Source of the DNA: Anaerolineae bacterium
Lineage (GTDB): Bacteria; Chloroflexota; Anaerolineae; Aggregatilineales; Phototrophicaceae
Direction of reading: 5' to 3'
Length of the DNA stretch: 39,576 nucleotides
Assembly (NCBI GenBank): GCA_025454725.1
Contig: JALONW010000008.1
Coordinates: 1 to 39,576, forward strand
Both the position numbers and the translations under genes were made by a program. The notes under the pieces are model-generated. The model was not told the DNA's origin. It saw only the letters and a list, made by a program, of their open reading frames with translations, and made no database searches. The stretch's first letter is position 1, and the number at the start of each line of letters is the position of its first letter. Below are positions 18,174-27,662 of this stretch, in pieces.

Positions 18174-19183
18174 TGCCCAATACCACCTCTACTACCCCGT
18201 TGATTGAGCTGCGCGGCGTCCACCGCCAGTTTGAGGTTGACGGCGTGGTGCTGCCGGTGCTTCAGGACATCAACCTGAGCGTCAACCCCAACGAAATCAT
18301 CTGTTTAGTCGGCGAGTCGGGCTGCGGCAAGACCACCACCGGCAAAATTATCGCTGGGCTGCTGGGTCAATCCAGCGGCGAGGTGCTGGTCGGCGGTAAA
18401 CCGCGTGAGCAGTACACCGGCCCAGAGCGCTCGGTGCTGCGCCGCCAGCTTCAGATTGTCCACCAAGACCCGTTCGCCTCGCTCAACCCCGCCCACACCA
18501 TCGGGGATATCCTCAGCTTCCCACTCAAGCGCCACAAGCTGGTCAAAGACCGCGCCGACCTGCGCCGCCGCATCTGGGAACTGCTTACGCTGGTTGACCT
18601 GACCCCCCCGGGCGACATCGTGAACAAGTATCCGCACCAACTCAGCGGCGGACAGCGCCAGCGCGTCAGCATCGCCCGCGCCCTGACCGTCCAGCCCAAG
18701 CTGATTGTCGCGGACGAGGCCGTCAGCATGGTCGATGTCTCCATCCGTGTAAGCATCCTCAAAACGCTGCACCGCTTGAAAGATGAGCTGGGCTTGGCGA
18801 TTGTGTTCATCACCCACGACCTCGCGCTGGCGAAGTATTTCGCGTGGGAGGGGCGCATCGGCGTGATGTACCTCGGTCGGATGGTCGAGATTGGCCCAAC
18901 GCCGGACATGATTCTCAACCCGCAGCATCCCTACACCCGTGCGCTGATGGCCGCCGTGCCGGAGGCTGACCCCGACATCACGCGGCGTAAAAAGCATATC
19001 GAGCTGAGGAGCGACGAAATCCCGCGCCTGAGCGAAATCCCACACGGCTGCGCCTTCCATCCGCGCTGCCCGCAGTTCCTCGGTGGCAAATGTGATGTCA
19101 TCGTGCCGCCGCTGCTGCCCGTGCCGGGCGTGACCCAGACGGTCGCGTGTGTCAACCTCACGCCAGCGACAGTAGGGGACTAA
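18170..19183 (+). CDS. ABC transporter ATP-binding protein, DppF-like
   Basis: GESGCGKTT, QLSGGQRQRVSIARAL, LIVADEAVSMVD, GCAFHPRCPQFLGGKC. Confidence 0.95.
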   Translation: MMPNTTSTTPLIELRGVHRQFEVDGVVLPVLQDINLSVNPNEIICLVGESGCGKTTTGKIIAGLLGQSSGEVLVGGKPREQYTGPERSVLRRQLQIVHQDPFASLNPAHTIGDILSFPLKRHKLVKDRADLRRRIWELLTLVDLTPPGDIVNKYPHQLSGGQRQRVSIARALTVQPKLIVADEAVSMVDVSIRVSILKTLHRLKDELGLAIVFITHDLALAKYFAWEGRIGVMYLGRMVEIGPTPDMILNPQHPYTRALMAAVPEADPDITRRKKHIELRSDEIPRLSEIPHGCAFHPRCPQFLGGKCDVIVPPLLPVPGVTQTVACVNLTPATVGD

Positions 19184-19187
19184 GGCC

Positions 19188-19388
19188 GTGCTTGGCGCGC
19201 TGCGCGAGTTCTTGGGGCTGGGGCTGCTCATCGGTGGGTGCGGCCTGCTGATGCTGTTTTTTCAGCCGCCGGGAACCGCACAGTTTGTGGTCAGCGGCCT
19301 GAGCGCCCTCATCGGATTGTTGATGGTGGCGAGCGTCGTTTTCGTCCAAAAAAGAATGAACAGATTAGACCCTCATGACGACGATTAA
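19188..19388 (+). CDS. Small membrane protein (66 aa, two TM)
   Basis: MLGALREFLGLGLLIGGCGLLMLFF...VVSGLSALIGLLMVASVVFVQKRM, in operon position with 4-nt and 14-nt junctions. Confidence 0.65.
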   Translation: MLGALREFLGLGLLIGGCGLLMLFFQPPGTAQFVVSGLSALIGLLMVASVVFVQKRMNRLDPHDDD

Positions 19389-20112
19389 ACTGACCGGGGC
19401 GATGCCCCTCTATGAACAAATCAAGACGTATATCGTGCAGGGCATCCAAGATGGGCGCTACCGTCCCGGCGAGCGCATCCCGTCGGAGCGCGAGCTGGCC
19501 GAACAATTGGGCGTCAGCCGCTTGACCGTCCATCACGCGATTAAGGGCTTGCAGCAGGCCGGTTTATTGGTCGCGCAGGTCGGGCGGGGGACGTTTGTCA
19601 GCCCGCGCCCGCTGAATCAGCAGTTAGAGGCGCTGACCAGCTTCACCGAGGACATGCGGCTGCGGGGCAACGCTCCCAGCAGCCAAGTTTTGTCGGCCAA
19701 GGTCTGCCCCGCGCCGGATGACATCGCGCGCTTCTTGGACGTGCGCCCCGGCACACAGTTGGCTGTCCTTCAGCGCGTTCGCATCGCGGATGACCAGCCG
19801 ATGGCGCTGGAAACCTCACACCTCATCGCGTCAGCTTGCCCCGGCTTAATCGACCGCTACGACTTCAGCCGCGAATCGCTGTACCGGGTGCTGCGTCAGG
19901 AATATGGTCTTGCGCTGGCACACGCCGAACAGACCATCGCGGCACGCGGCGCAACCCGTGACGAGGCGCGGGTATTGGGGCTGAAACCCAACGCCCCCGT
20001 CCTACACATGACCCGCGTGCTGTACACCGCCGATGACCGCCCGCTGGAATACGTCATCTCGGCCTACCGTGGTGATTCGTATACCTTCCACGTCGTGCTG
20101 CGGCAGGTCTAA
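19375..20112 (+). CDS. GntR-family transcriptional regulator (HutC/UTRA type)
   Basis: YEQIKTYIVQGIQDGRYRPGERIPSERELAEQLGVSRLTVHHAIKGLQQAGLLVAQVGRGTFVS plus UTRA C-terminal domain. Confidence 0.95.
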   Translation: MTTIKLTGAMPLYEQIKTYIVQGIQDGRYRPGERIPSERELAEQLGVSRLTVHHAIKGLQQAGLLVAQVGRGTFVSPRPLNQQLEALTSFTEDMRLRGNAPSSQVLSAKVCPAPDDIARFLDVRPGTQLAVLQRVRIADDQPMALETSHLIASACPGLIDRYDFSRESLYRVLRQEYGLALAHAEQTIAARGATRDEARVLGLKPNAPVLHMTRVLYTADDRPLEYVISAYRGDSYTFHVVLRQV

Positions 20113-20223
20113 GGCTGTAACCCATCCCCTCCATCCTTTCGCCTCACCCTTCACTTAGAGAAAACCCATCAGGACAAACCTTTTATAATATGCTGTCCGC
20201 TCCTTCACCAACCCAATAAACAA

Positions 20224-20256
20224 AAACGCCCTCATCCGATCTGGATGAGGGCGTTT
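20224..20256. terminator. Intrinsic terminator between convergent gntR and amt
   Basis: AAACGCCCTCATCC-gatct-GGATGAGGGCGTTT, perfect stem. Confidence 0.9.
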
Positions 20257-20282
20257 GATTTGAGACTTAGGACAGGGTCTGA

Positions 20283-21737
20283 CTAGTCACCAGAGGGCTG
20301 GGTCGCGCCGGTGGGGATACTCTTGGCACTGCCGTCGATCTCCTCAGGCACAGGCAGGATGTCCGGCCAAATCGACGCACCGTGTTCGTACATATCGATA
20401 CCGATGGTGTCGGCGATCTTGTTGACACGCAGGCGTCCCATGGCCTTCAGCGCACCGAACATGATCGAACCTGTGACGACACACCAGATGATCGTAGACA
20501 CCGAGCCGATGAACTGCGTGACCAAGAGATCGATACCGCCGCCGGGGATGAGCAGGCCGCCCCATGTCGCGTTGGCAGGGTTAGCAGCGAAGCCGATCAG
20601 TGAAGGCTCCGCGAACAGGCCGACTGCGAGGATCCCCCACACACCGCAGGCGAGGTGGACTGAAGATGCGCCAACTGCGTCGTCAATCTTCAAACGCTCC
20701 AACAGGTCACCCCACAGGATGACGATGATGCCGCCCACAGCGCCCATGATGATGGCGGCCAATGGGCTGACAAAGGCGCAGCCAGCGGTAACGGCCACCA
20801 GACCAGCCAACGACCCGTTCAGCGTGACAGCGAGGTCCCACTTACCACTGCGGAAATATTGGAAGAACATGGCCGACAGCAGACCGACGCCACCACCCAT
20901 GGTCGTGTTGAGGACGACAATACCTACGGTACCCGCCACACCGACAATGCCGAGGGTTGAACCGGGGTTGAAACCGTACCAACCCACCCACAAAATCAAC
21001 GTACCAATCAGGGCAAGGCCGAGGTTGTGCGGCGTAACCATCTTGCCCCACACCTTGTCCTTACGCGGCCCAAGGAAGATTGCGCCGAGCAGAGCGATGA
21101 CACCACCAACCGTGTGAACAACGTTGCTGCCCGCGAAGTCGATGAAGCCGCGCTGGAACAGCCAGCCGCCACCCCAGACCCAGTGGACAACTATGGGGTA
21201 GATGAAAACGGTGACGATGACGGTGTAGATCAGGTTGCCGACGAAATCCGTGCGCTCGGCCATCGCACCGGTGGTGATGGTGCTGGCCGTCGCGGCAAAC
21301 GCAAACTGGAAGAAGAACATGGTCAGGACGCTGATGTTGCCATAGAAGATGGTGTCAGCCAGCTCCACACCGGGCATAAACAAGCTCGTGCCAAACAGAC
21401 CACTGCCGTTGTCTACGCCAAAGGCTAGACCGAAGCCGATGAACCACCAGCACAACGCCCCGACACCCGCTTCGATGAAGTTCTCTAGCAGCGCGTTGAC
21501 CGCACCGCGCTGACTGATCATGCCTGTCTCAAGGATGGCGAATCCCAACTGCATGAAAAACACCAAGAAGCCCGTAATCATCACCCACGAGGTGTCGAGA
21601 CCGATCTTGAGTGACGCAAAGTCCTCTGCGGTGGGTGCGTCTTGTGCAAAACTGATGCTTGTCCCAAAAGCCGCCAAAATCAGCGTGGCGATTGCCATCA
21701 CAAACAGACGGCGAATGAGTGATGAACGGTTACGCAT
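20283..21737 (-). CDS. amt: Ammonium transporter (Amt), copy 1
   Basis: DTSWVMITGFLVFFMQLGFAILETGMI; SNVVHTVGGVIALLGAIFLGPR; LILWVGWYGFNPGSTL; signal peptide. Start placed at ATG 21737. Confidence 0.95.
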   Translation of the reverse strand: MRNRSSLIRRLFVMAIATLILAAFGTSISFAQDAPTAEDFASLKIGLDTSWVMITGFLVFFMQLGFAILETGMISQRGAVNALLENFIEAGVGALCWWFIGFGLAFGVDNGSGLFGTSLFMPGVELADTIFYGNISVLTMFFFQFAFAATASTITTGAMAERTDFVGNLIYTVIVTVFIYPIVVHWVWGGGWLFQRGFIDFAGSNVVHTVGGVIALLGAIFLGPRKDKVWGKMVTPHNLGLALIGTLILWVGWYGFNPGSTLGIVGVAGTVGIVVLNTTMGGGVGLLSAMFFQYFRSGKWDLAVTLNGSLAGLVAVTAGCAFVSPLAAIIMGAVGGIIVILWGDLLERLKIDDAVGASSVHLACGVWGILAVGLFAEPSLIGFAANPANATWGGLLIPGGGIDLLVTQFIGSVSTIIWCVVTGSIMFGALKAMGRLRVNKIADTIGIDMYEHGASIWPDILPVPEEIDGSAKSIPTGATQPSGD

Positions 21738-21764
21738 AGGGTATCTCCTACGGTTCTGGGGGAA

Positions 21765-21843
21765 TTGCCAAGCCCTTTGCTTGACTGCCCACAGTCTAAA
21801 CCAGCGCAACCTTATACATTAGCGGCGCATAAAATGAACTTTG
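21765..21843 (-). promoter_or_regulatory. Conserved leader of amt copy 1
   Basis: Shares CATTAGCGGCGCATAAAATGAACTTTG and AAGCCCTTTGCTTGACTGC(C/T)CACAGTCTAAACCAGC with the copy 2 leader. Confidence 0.6.
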
Positions 21844-22003
21844 ATAGTTTATATTGTCTATTTTTCACAAAAAACAGCGCCGTCCATCGTTAAAATCAAA
21901 CTGTAAGGATGTCATTGGTGAACTTGTGGCAGTTGCGACGTACATTTATACAAGACCACTAGGCAAACTATCTGTACACAGCATATAGTGACTGAAAATT
22001 GAC

Positions 22004-22036
22004 CGAAAAAAAGCCCGGTATGCTATACCGGGCCTT
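22004..22036 (-). terminator. Intrinsic terminator downstream of amt copy 2
   Basis: Minus strand GCCCGGTAT-agc-ATACCGGGC followed by TTTTTTT. Confidence 0.9.
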
Positions 22037-22070
22037 CAGTCCTAAACGAGTGTGAAACCTGTGGTTCGGG

Positions 22071-23525
22071 CTAGTCGCCAGCGGGCTGGGTCGCGCCGGC
22101 AGGAATGCTCTTGGCGCTGCCGTCGATCTCCTCCGGCAGGGGGGCGACATCCGGCCAAATCGACGCACCGTGTTCGTACACATCGATGCCCACAGTGTCC
22201 GCAATCTTGTTGACGCGGAGGCGGCCAATCGCCTTCAGGCCAAAGAACAGCACTGCCGAGGTTGCGCCGACCCACAGGGTGGTCGCGGCCACGCCGACGA
22301 ACTGGATGCCGAGCATCGACAGGCCGCCGCCGTAGAATAGGCCGAGGTTAACCGTCTCGGTGCCGGGGACAGCCAGCATCAGGCCGGGCGCGCCGAACAG
22401 ACCAATGGCGAGCGTACCCCACATACCGCAGGCACCGTGAACCGCGAATGCACCCACCGCGTCATCAATCTTGAGACTCTCGACCAGATCAGCGGCCAAG
22501 ACGACCACTACGCCAGCGACAGCGCCGATGGCGAGCGCACCGATGGGTTCGACGAAAGCGCAGCCAGCCGTGACACCGACCAGACCAGCCAGCGAACCGT
22601 TCAGGCTCATGGCGAAGTCAAACTTGTGGGTGCGGAAGTAGACAAAGGCCAAGGTGCTGAGGGTGCCGATGGCGGCGGCCAGCGTGGTGTTGAGTGCAAT
22701 CAGGGCGGCGAGGTCGGCGTAGCCGATGATACCGAGGGTTGAACCGGGGTTGAAGCCGTACCAACCGAACCACAGGATCATTGCACCCAGCGCTGCGAGG
22801 CCGAGGTTGTGCGGCTTGGGCGGTGCGCCCCACTTGCGACCCGGACGCGGCCCCATGATAGCAGCGCCAACCAATGCGCACAGACCGCCGACATAGTGGA
22901 CAAGCGTGCTGCCTGCGAAGTCATGGAAGCCGGTCTGGAACAGCCAACCACCGCCCCAGTGCCAGTGAACGACCACCGGGTAAATCAGCGCGCCGATGGC
23001 AACAGACTTGAGCTGGTCGCCGATGAAGTCAGTACGCTCAGCCAACGCACCAGTGGTGATGGTAGCGGCAGTAGCGGCAAAAGCAAATTGGAAGAAGAAG
23101 AAGACCAACACCGGTAGGTTGCCGTAGAAGATTTCGCCCATGCTGCTGCTGTTGAGCGCAAACATTGACGTACCGAACAGCCCATTCGAGCTGGCGCCAA
23201 AGGCGATACCGAAGCCGACGAACCAGAACACGATGCCCGTAACGGTCGCGTCGATGAAGTTGACTGCCAGCGCGTTGACTGCGCCTGTCTGGCGGACGAG
23301 GCCGGTCTCCAGCATGGCGAAACCCGCCTGCATGAAGAAAACAAGGAAGGCGGCAATCATGACCCATGTGCTGTCGATGGCGATATTGATGGGGGTAAGG
23401 TCGTCAGCGCTCAGGGCGGCGGGAGCATCTTGTGCAAAACTGATACTGGTCCCGAAGGCCGCCAAAATCAGCGTGCCGATAGCCATCGCAATGAGACGGC
23501 GGATGAGTGAGGAACGGGTACGCAT
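22071..23525 (-). CDS. amt: Ammonium transporter (Amt), copy 2
   Basis: DSTWVMIAAFLVFFMQAGFAMLETGLV; STLVHYVGGLCALVGAAIMGPRPG; same signal peptide and C-terminal tail as copy 1. Start placed at ATG 23525. Confidence 0.95.
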   Translation of the reverse strand: MRTRSSLIRRLIAMAIGTLILAAFGTSISFAQDAPAALSADDLTPINIAIDSTWVMIAAFLVFFMQAGFAMLETGLVRQTGAVNALAVNFIDATVTGIVFWFVGFGIAFGASSNGLFGTSMFALNSSSMGEIFYGNLPVLVFFFFQFAFAATAATITTGALAERTDFIGDQLKSVAIGALIYPVVVHWHWGGGWLFQTGFHDFAGSTLVHYVGGLCALVGAAIMGPRPGRKWGAPPKPHNLGLAALGAMILWFGWYGFNPGSTLGIIGYADLAALIALNTTLAAAIGTLSTLAFVYFRTHKFDFAMSLNGSLAGLVGVTAGCAFVEPIGALAIGAVAGVVVVLAADLVESLKIDDAVGAFAVHGACGMWGTLAIGLFGAPGLMLAVPGTETVNLGLFYGGGLSMLGIQFVGVAATTLWVGATSAVLFFGLKAIGRLRVNKIADTVGIDVYEHGASIWPDVAPLPEEIDGSAKSIPAGATQPAGD

Positions 23526-23556
23526 AGGGTTTATCTCCTCCGGTTTTTTGGGGGAA

Positions 23557-23635
23557 CTGCCAAGCCCTTTGCTTGACTGCTCACAGTCTAAACCAGCACC
23601 AACCCATTCATTAGCGGCGCATAAAATGAACTTTG
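23557..23635 (-). promoter_or_regulatory. Conserved leader of amt copy 2
   Basis: Same conserved blocks at near-identical spacing. Confidence 0.6.
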
Positions 23636-23918
23636 GTGAATTCTTTTGTCTACTTTTCACAAAAAAATTCCCCAATCGTCCGGCCTGTTGAAAACAGACA
23701 GACGGCGCTTGTAAAAGATGTGCGAAATGCGTAGACAAAAGCGCACAAAAAATACAACCCACTTCCTGTCACCTGTAATTTTTGGCGCAAACCCAGCGTC
23801 TAATGATTGACCCAAACGGCCAACATCCCCCGCGCCACCCCCATAACCCACCCTGACGCAGCGGCGCGGTCGTGCCGTACAATCCCCTGCATCGCTATCC
23901 GATTGTGCAAACCCACCC

Positions 23919-24932
23919 ATGACCAAGAGCCTACAGACCCAACTCACCGAATACGCCCGTACTTTACTCCCACCGGGCGTTGATGCCCGTACCGCGCAGC
24001 TCGAACGACTCGCCAATAATCCCAACAGCGAGGTCTACCGCTTCGCCCTCAATTACGATGAGGCCGGGCTGGAGCGCACCCAGACCTTCGTCATCAAGCT
24101 GTACGCCAACACCCCCGACGGGATGGACCGCGCCCTCAAGGAACGCCATGCGCTGTTTAACCTGCGCGGCGCACACTACCCCGTCCCCGGTGTGCTGGCG
24201 GTTGAGATTGAGGAGTCGCCGTTGGAGCGCCCATTCGTCATCATGGAACACATTGACGGACAGACCTTTGAGCAGGCGCTGGCCGAGGCTGACCCCAACC
24301 GCCGCGCCGAGTTAGTCGCGCAGTTCGTCAACCTAATGACCGACCTGCACGGGCGCGGCGCAGCCGTCCTCACCCCGCGCGTGGGCGCGACCAGCCCGCT
24401 GGCGCTGATTAACCGCGAGGTCTATACCCTGCGCGGCCTCGCCAACACCTATGACCTGAAGGAATTTCTGCCGCTGGTCGATTGGCTGTACGCCAACCGG
24501 TCAGGCGTGCCGTGCGCCGAGCCGGTCATCACCCACCGCGATTTTGTGCCGTCCAACGTCGTCCTCAACCCGCGCGGGATGGGCTATGTAGTCGATTGGG
24601 GCTGGCAGATTGGCGACCCGCGCTATGACCTTGCGTGGACACTGTTGGCGCTGCGCCGAAGCGGCCACCCGGCGCTGGCGGCAGAGGTTTTAGGCGAATA
24701 TGAGCGCGTGACCGGCGTGCCAGTCGAGGGATTGGCCTACTATGAGGTCTTGGTCTCGACGCGCTGGCTGATGGGCGTGAGCCGGGAGCTGCGCACCCAA
24801 CTTGGTAGCGGCCAAGAGTCGCAGCACACCGCCGCGATGCTGGCCTATCTGCAACCCGCCCGCGACGCGCTGGCCTTCCTCGAGTCACAGACCGGTCTCA
24901 GCCTCCCCACCGCCGAGGTGCTGCTGACCTAA
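23919..24932 (+). CDS. Aminoglycoside phosphotransferase-fold (APH) family kinase
   Basis: FVIMEHIDGQTFEQAL, VITHRDFVPSNVVLNPRGMGYVVDWGWQIGDPRYDLAWTLLAL. Confidence 0.88.
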   Translation: MTKSLQTQLTEYARTLLPPGVDARTAQLERLANNPNSEVYRFALNYDEAGLERTQTFVIKLYANTPDGMDRALKERHALFNLRGAHYPVPGVLAVEIEESPLERPFVIMEHIDGQTFEQALAEADPNRRAELVAQFVNLMTDLHGRGAAVLTPRVGATSPLALINREVYTLRGLANTYDLKEFLPLVDWLYANRSGVPCAEPVITHRDFVPSNVVLNPRGMGYVVDWGWQIGDPRYDLAWTLLALRRSGHPALAAEVLGEYERVTGVPVEGLAYYEVLVSTRWLMGVSRELRTQLGSGQESQHTAAMLAYLQPARDALAFLESQTGLSLPTAEVLLT

Positions 24933-25873
24933 CCCGCCAAAACCCGACGTAAGGCGGCTTCATCCACGTTGCCGCCGCTGACCACCGCGACCGTCGGTTT
25001 ATCCGACGGCTCGACCACGCCTGACAGCAGGGCGGCAGTCGCTACCGCACCGCCGCCCTCGGCAATCCAGCCCTGTTTGAAGGCCAGCGCCCGCATCGCA
25101 TCGGCAATCGCGGCCTCGCTGACCAGTACGACCCGTTGGACGTAGCGCTCAATCAGCTCGACGGTGAAACTGCCGACTTCGATGTCGCCGCTGAGCGCCT
25201 CGGCTAGCGTCTCCCAGACCTGCGGCAAATCTGTCCCATATTTGGCGTTGTAGCCAGCGGGCGCGCTCTCGGCGCACACCCCAATCACCTCACAGCCGGG
25301 CGCGACCGACGCCAGCGCCACAGCTACACCGCCCAACAGCCCCCCTCCGCTCAGACAGACCAGCACACGCCCGACCGTCGGGAGCTGTGTAGCGATTTCT
25401 AGCCCGACCGTCCCCGCGCCCGCCGCCACATCGGGGTGGTTATACGGCGAGATATACGCGAGTCCCTCGGCCTCGGCGCGGCGGATGGCCTCGGCCTCGG
25501 CGTCGTCGTAAGTCTCACCGAACAAGATGGCCTCGCCGCCGTGGGCGCGCACCCCATCTACCTTTTTCTGCGGCGTGTGTGCGGGCATGATAATCTGGGC
25601 GCGCACCCCGGTCAGCTTCGAGGCGTAGGCCAACGCCTGCGCGTGGTTGCCCGACGACGCGGCAATCACCCCACCCCCGGCACGCCCAGCTTCTTTCCGA
25701 CGCAGCATGGCGTTGAGCGCCCCGCGCACCTTAAAGGAATGGGTCGGGTTGGCCGACTCGACCTTGAGGTAGACCTCGCCGGGCAGCCAAGCGGCGCGCT
25801 CTAACGGGGTCGGCAGGCTGAGGTGTCCGCTGATGCGCCCGTGCGCGGCGCGGATGTCTTGGGGGGTAATCAT
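24929..25873 (-). CDS. Threonine/serine dehydratase-like PLP enzyme
   Basis: VESANPTHSFKVRGALNAML PLP-lysine motif, AASSGNHAQALAYAS, CLSGGGLLGGVAVAL. Start placed at ATG 25873. Confidence 0.9.
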   Translation of the reverse strand: MITPQDIRAAHGRISGHLSLPTPLERAAWLPGEVYLKVESANPTHSFKVRGALNAMLRRKEAGRAGGGVIAASSGNHAQALAYASKLTGVRAQIIMPAHTPQKKVDGVRAHGGEAILFGETYDDAEAEAIRRAEAEGLAYISPYNHPDVAAGAGTVGLEIATQLPTVGRVLVCLSGGGLLGGVAVALASVAPGCEVIGVCAESAPAGYNAKYGTDLPQVWETLAEALSGDIEVGSFTVELIERYVQRVVLVSEAAIADAMRALAFKQGWIAEGGGAVATAALLSGVVEPSDKPTVAVVSGGNVDEAALRRVLAG

Positions 25874-25946
25874 GGCGGGTTTCCTTATATATATGTGTGA
25901 TGGGTGGTCGTTCCTTTTCCTCGTCCTACCCCACAGTATATCGCCC

Positions 25947-26909
25947 CTACACCCCGCGTGCCGAATTGACCGCCAGCCTTTCCCGCAGATAACCGTCGAC
26001 AATGTCGGCATACATCGAGAGAAAATCCGCGCCGGTCGCCCAGTGGCCGTAGGGGATTTCGGCGTAGCGCTTTTCACCGCCAAGACGTTCATAGTTGTGC
26101 TGCGTCACCGCCGGGCTGACCATCCGGTCACGGGTCGGGTTGATGACCAACACCGGGACAGTATTCTGCTCAAACGGTACGGCGGGCGGCGTGGTAAACG
26201 TACTCCGCATATAGCGCAGTGTCACGGCCTTCACCGGCAGCGGGTCATTTGCCCAGATGGGGAAAAAAGCCGCGTCGCGCCCGTCCACCATGTCACGAAA
26301 GCGTCCCAGCGCCCGGAACGGTATCCGCAGACTCGGCGCGACCGCCGTTAACCCACGGATGAGCGCGCCGGATACCCACGACAAACCCGGGACGTGTCGC
26401 AGCGGCGCAAAGCGCGACATGGCCAGCGTGTCGTGGATGCTGCCAAAGTCGTAGAGGTTGTGGCAGACCACCGCCTCAGCCGGTGCGCCCACTGCTGCCG
26501 CCTGATACACCAATCCGCCGCCGATGCTGCCGCCCAGCAAAAACAGCCTCCCCCGGTAGCGCGCCTGCGCCCATTGGGCAACATCAACGATGTTCTGTAC
26601 CAACTGCCCGACCGTGAAATCGCCCCGGTTGCCTTCCGACAGCCCCTGTCCGCGCTGGTCGGGGACGACGATAGTATAGCCCCGGTCATACAGCGCCAGC
26701 GCCACCGGAAGAAAAATGCGCGAGTAACCCCCGCCGCCGTGATTGATGACCAGCACCGGCGCGGCGGGGTCAGGCTGCTCATACAGGTCGATGTGCAGTC
26801 GCACCCCAGTCGAGGTGATGTGTGCTTCAGTGTGCAGCGCGTCAAACCGTGCGAGCGTTTCGGCGTTGTGGTAGCGCCGCCAATAATCGGTGATCGGTGA
26901 AGTGTGCAT
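25947..26909 (-). CDS. Alpha/beta hydrolase
   Basis: VLVINHGGGGYSRIFLPVALALYDRGYTIVVPDQRGQGLSEG, LFLLGGSIGGGLVYQAA (GGSIGG nucleophile elbow). Start placed at ATG 26909. Confidence 0.88.
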   Translation of the reverse strand: MHTSPITDYWRRYHNAETLARFDALHTEAHITSTGVRLHIDLYEQPDPAAPVLVINHGGGGYSRIFLPVALALYDRGYTIVVPDQRGQGLSEGNRGDFTVGQLVQNIVDVAQWAQARYRGRLFLLGGSIGGGLVYQAAAVGAPAEAVVCHNLYDFGSIHDTLAMSRFAPLRHVPGLSWVSGALIRGLTAVAPSLRIPFRALGRFRDMVDGRDAAFFPIWANDPLPVKAVTLRYMRSTFTTPPAVPFEQNTVPVLVINPTRDRMVSPAVTQHNYERLGGEKRYAEIPYGHWATGADFLSMYADIVDGYLRERLAVNSARGV

Positions 26910-26984
26910 AGGCTTAGTTGTCCTTAGATTTTGATGTTTCAACCAGCATCCTACGCTAAAATCACACTCCAACAAACCACATAA

Positions 26985-27000
26985 TGTCACTTAAGTTACA
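26985..27000. promoter_or_regulatory. Candidate TetR operator
   Basis: TGTCACTTAAGTTACA, 7 of 8 paired positions, between divergent hydrolase and TetR genes. Confidence 0.35.
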
Positions 27001-27010
27001 GGTGTTACTC

Positions 27011-27595
27011 ATGACCGAATTCGATTTGCGCCAGCAGCGCACCCGCGACAGCTTACGCAGCGCGCTGATGGCGCTAGTGGCCGAGTCGCCGTTCGAGGCC
27101 ATCAGCATCACAGACATCACACGGCGTGCGCGGGTCGCCCGCAAAACCTTCTACGCTCACTACAACGACAAAGACGCTCTGCTGCTTGACTGTGTTCTAC
27201 CGATGCTGTCAGCGGCGGCGCAAACCGTCACGCAAATGAACGCTGACACTCTGCTGGCTGGTAACAAACCCCTTTCCTATTCCGCTTTCAAACATGTGCA
27301 GCAAAACGCAGATTTTTACCGCGCCGTACTGAACGCGGGCGGGTCGGTGCGCCTGATCACGCACCTACTCGACTTTATGGCACAAACTTCTTATGAATGG
27401 CACGCACCCATCCGAGAGGTCGCGCCGAAAATGACCGTCGAGCCGATGTTGATTGCCCATTTTCTAGCCGGAGCTCTGTTCAACACCCTACGCTGGTGGC
27501 TGGCGAACGACTGCCAGCCGTCGCCAGAGACAATGGCCTACACCTTCTCACAGTTGGCCGCGCCCGGCACATTGGACGCCGTGGGGCTGGGATGA
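27011..27595 (+). CDS. TetR/AcrR family transcriptional regulator
   Basis: RTRDSLRSALMALVAESPFEAISITDITRRARVARKTFYAHYNDKDALLLD HTH; C-terminal domain typical of TetR_C. Confidence 0.93.
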   Translation: MTEFDLRQQRTRDSLRSALMALVAESPFEAISITDITRRARVARKTFYAHYNDKDALLLDCVLPMLSAAAQTVTQMNADTLLAGNKPLSYSAFKHVQQNADFYRAVLNAGGSVRLITHLLDFMAQTSYEWHAPIREVAPKMTVEPMLIAHFLAGALFNTLRWWLANDCQPSPETMAYTFSQLAAPGTLDAVGLG

Positions 27596-27603
27596 TGTGG
27601 GCG

Positions 27604-27642
27604 CAAAAAAGCCCCTCCTGATGATTTGGGAAGGGCTTTTAT
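27604..27642. terminator. Intrinsic terminator between convergent genes
   Basis: AAAAAAGCCC...GGGCTTTT. Confidence 0.7.
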
Positions 27643-27662
27643 ATGAGGCTGAAGCCAGCGCG

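Noticed and set aside
21765-21843. sigma54 (-24/-12) promoter in amt leaders
   Set aside because: TTGGCA-like sequence lacks the spaced TTGC element.
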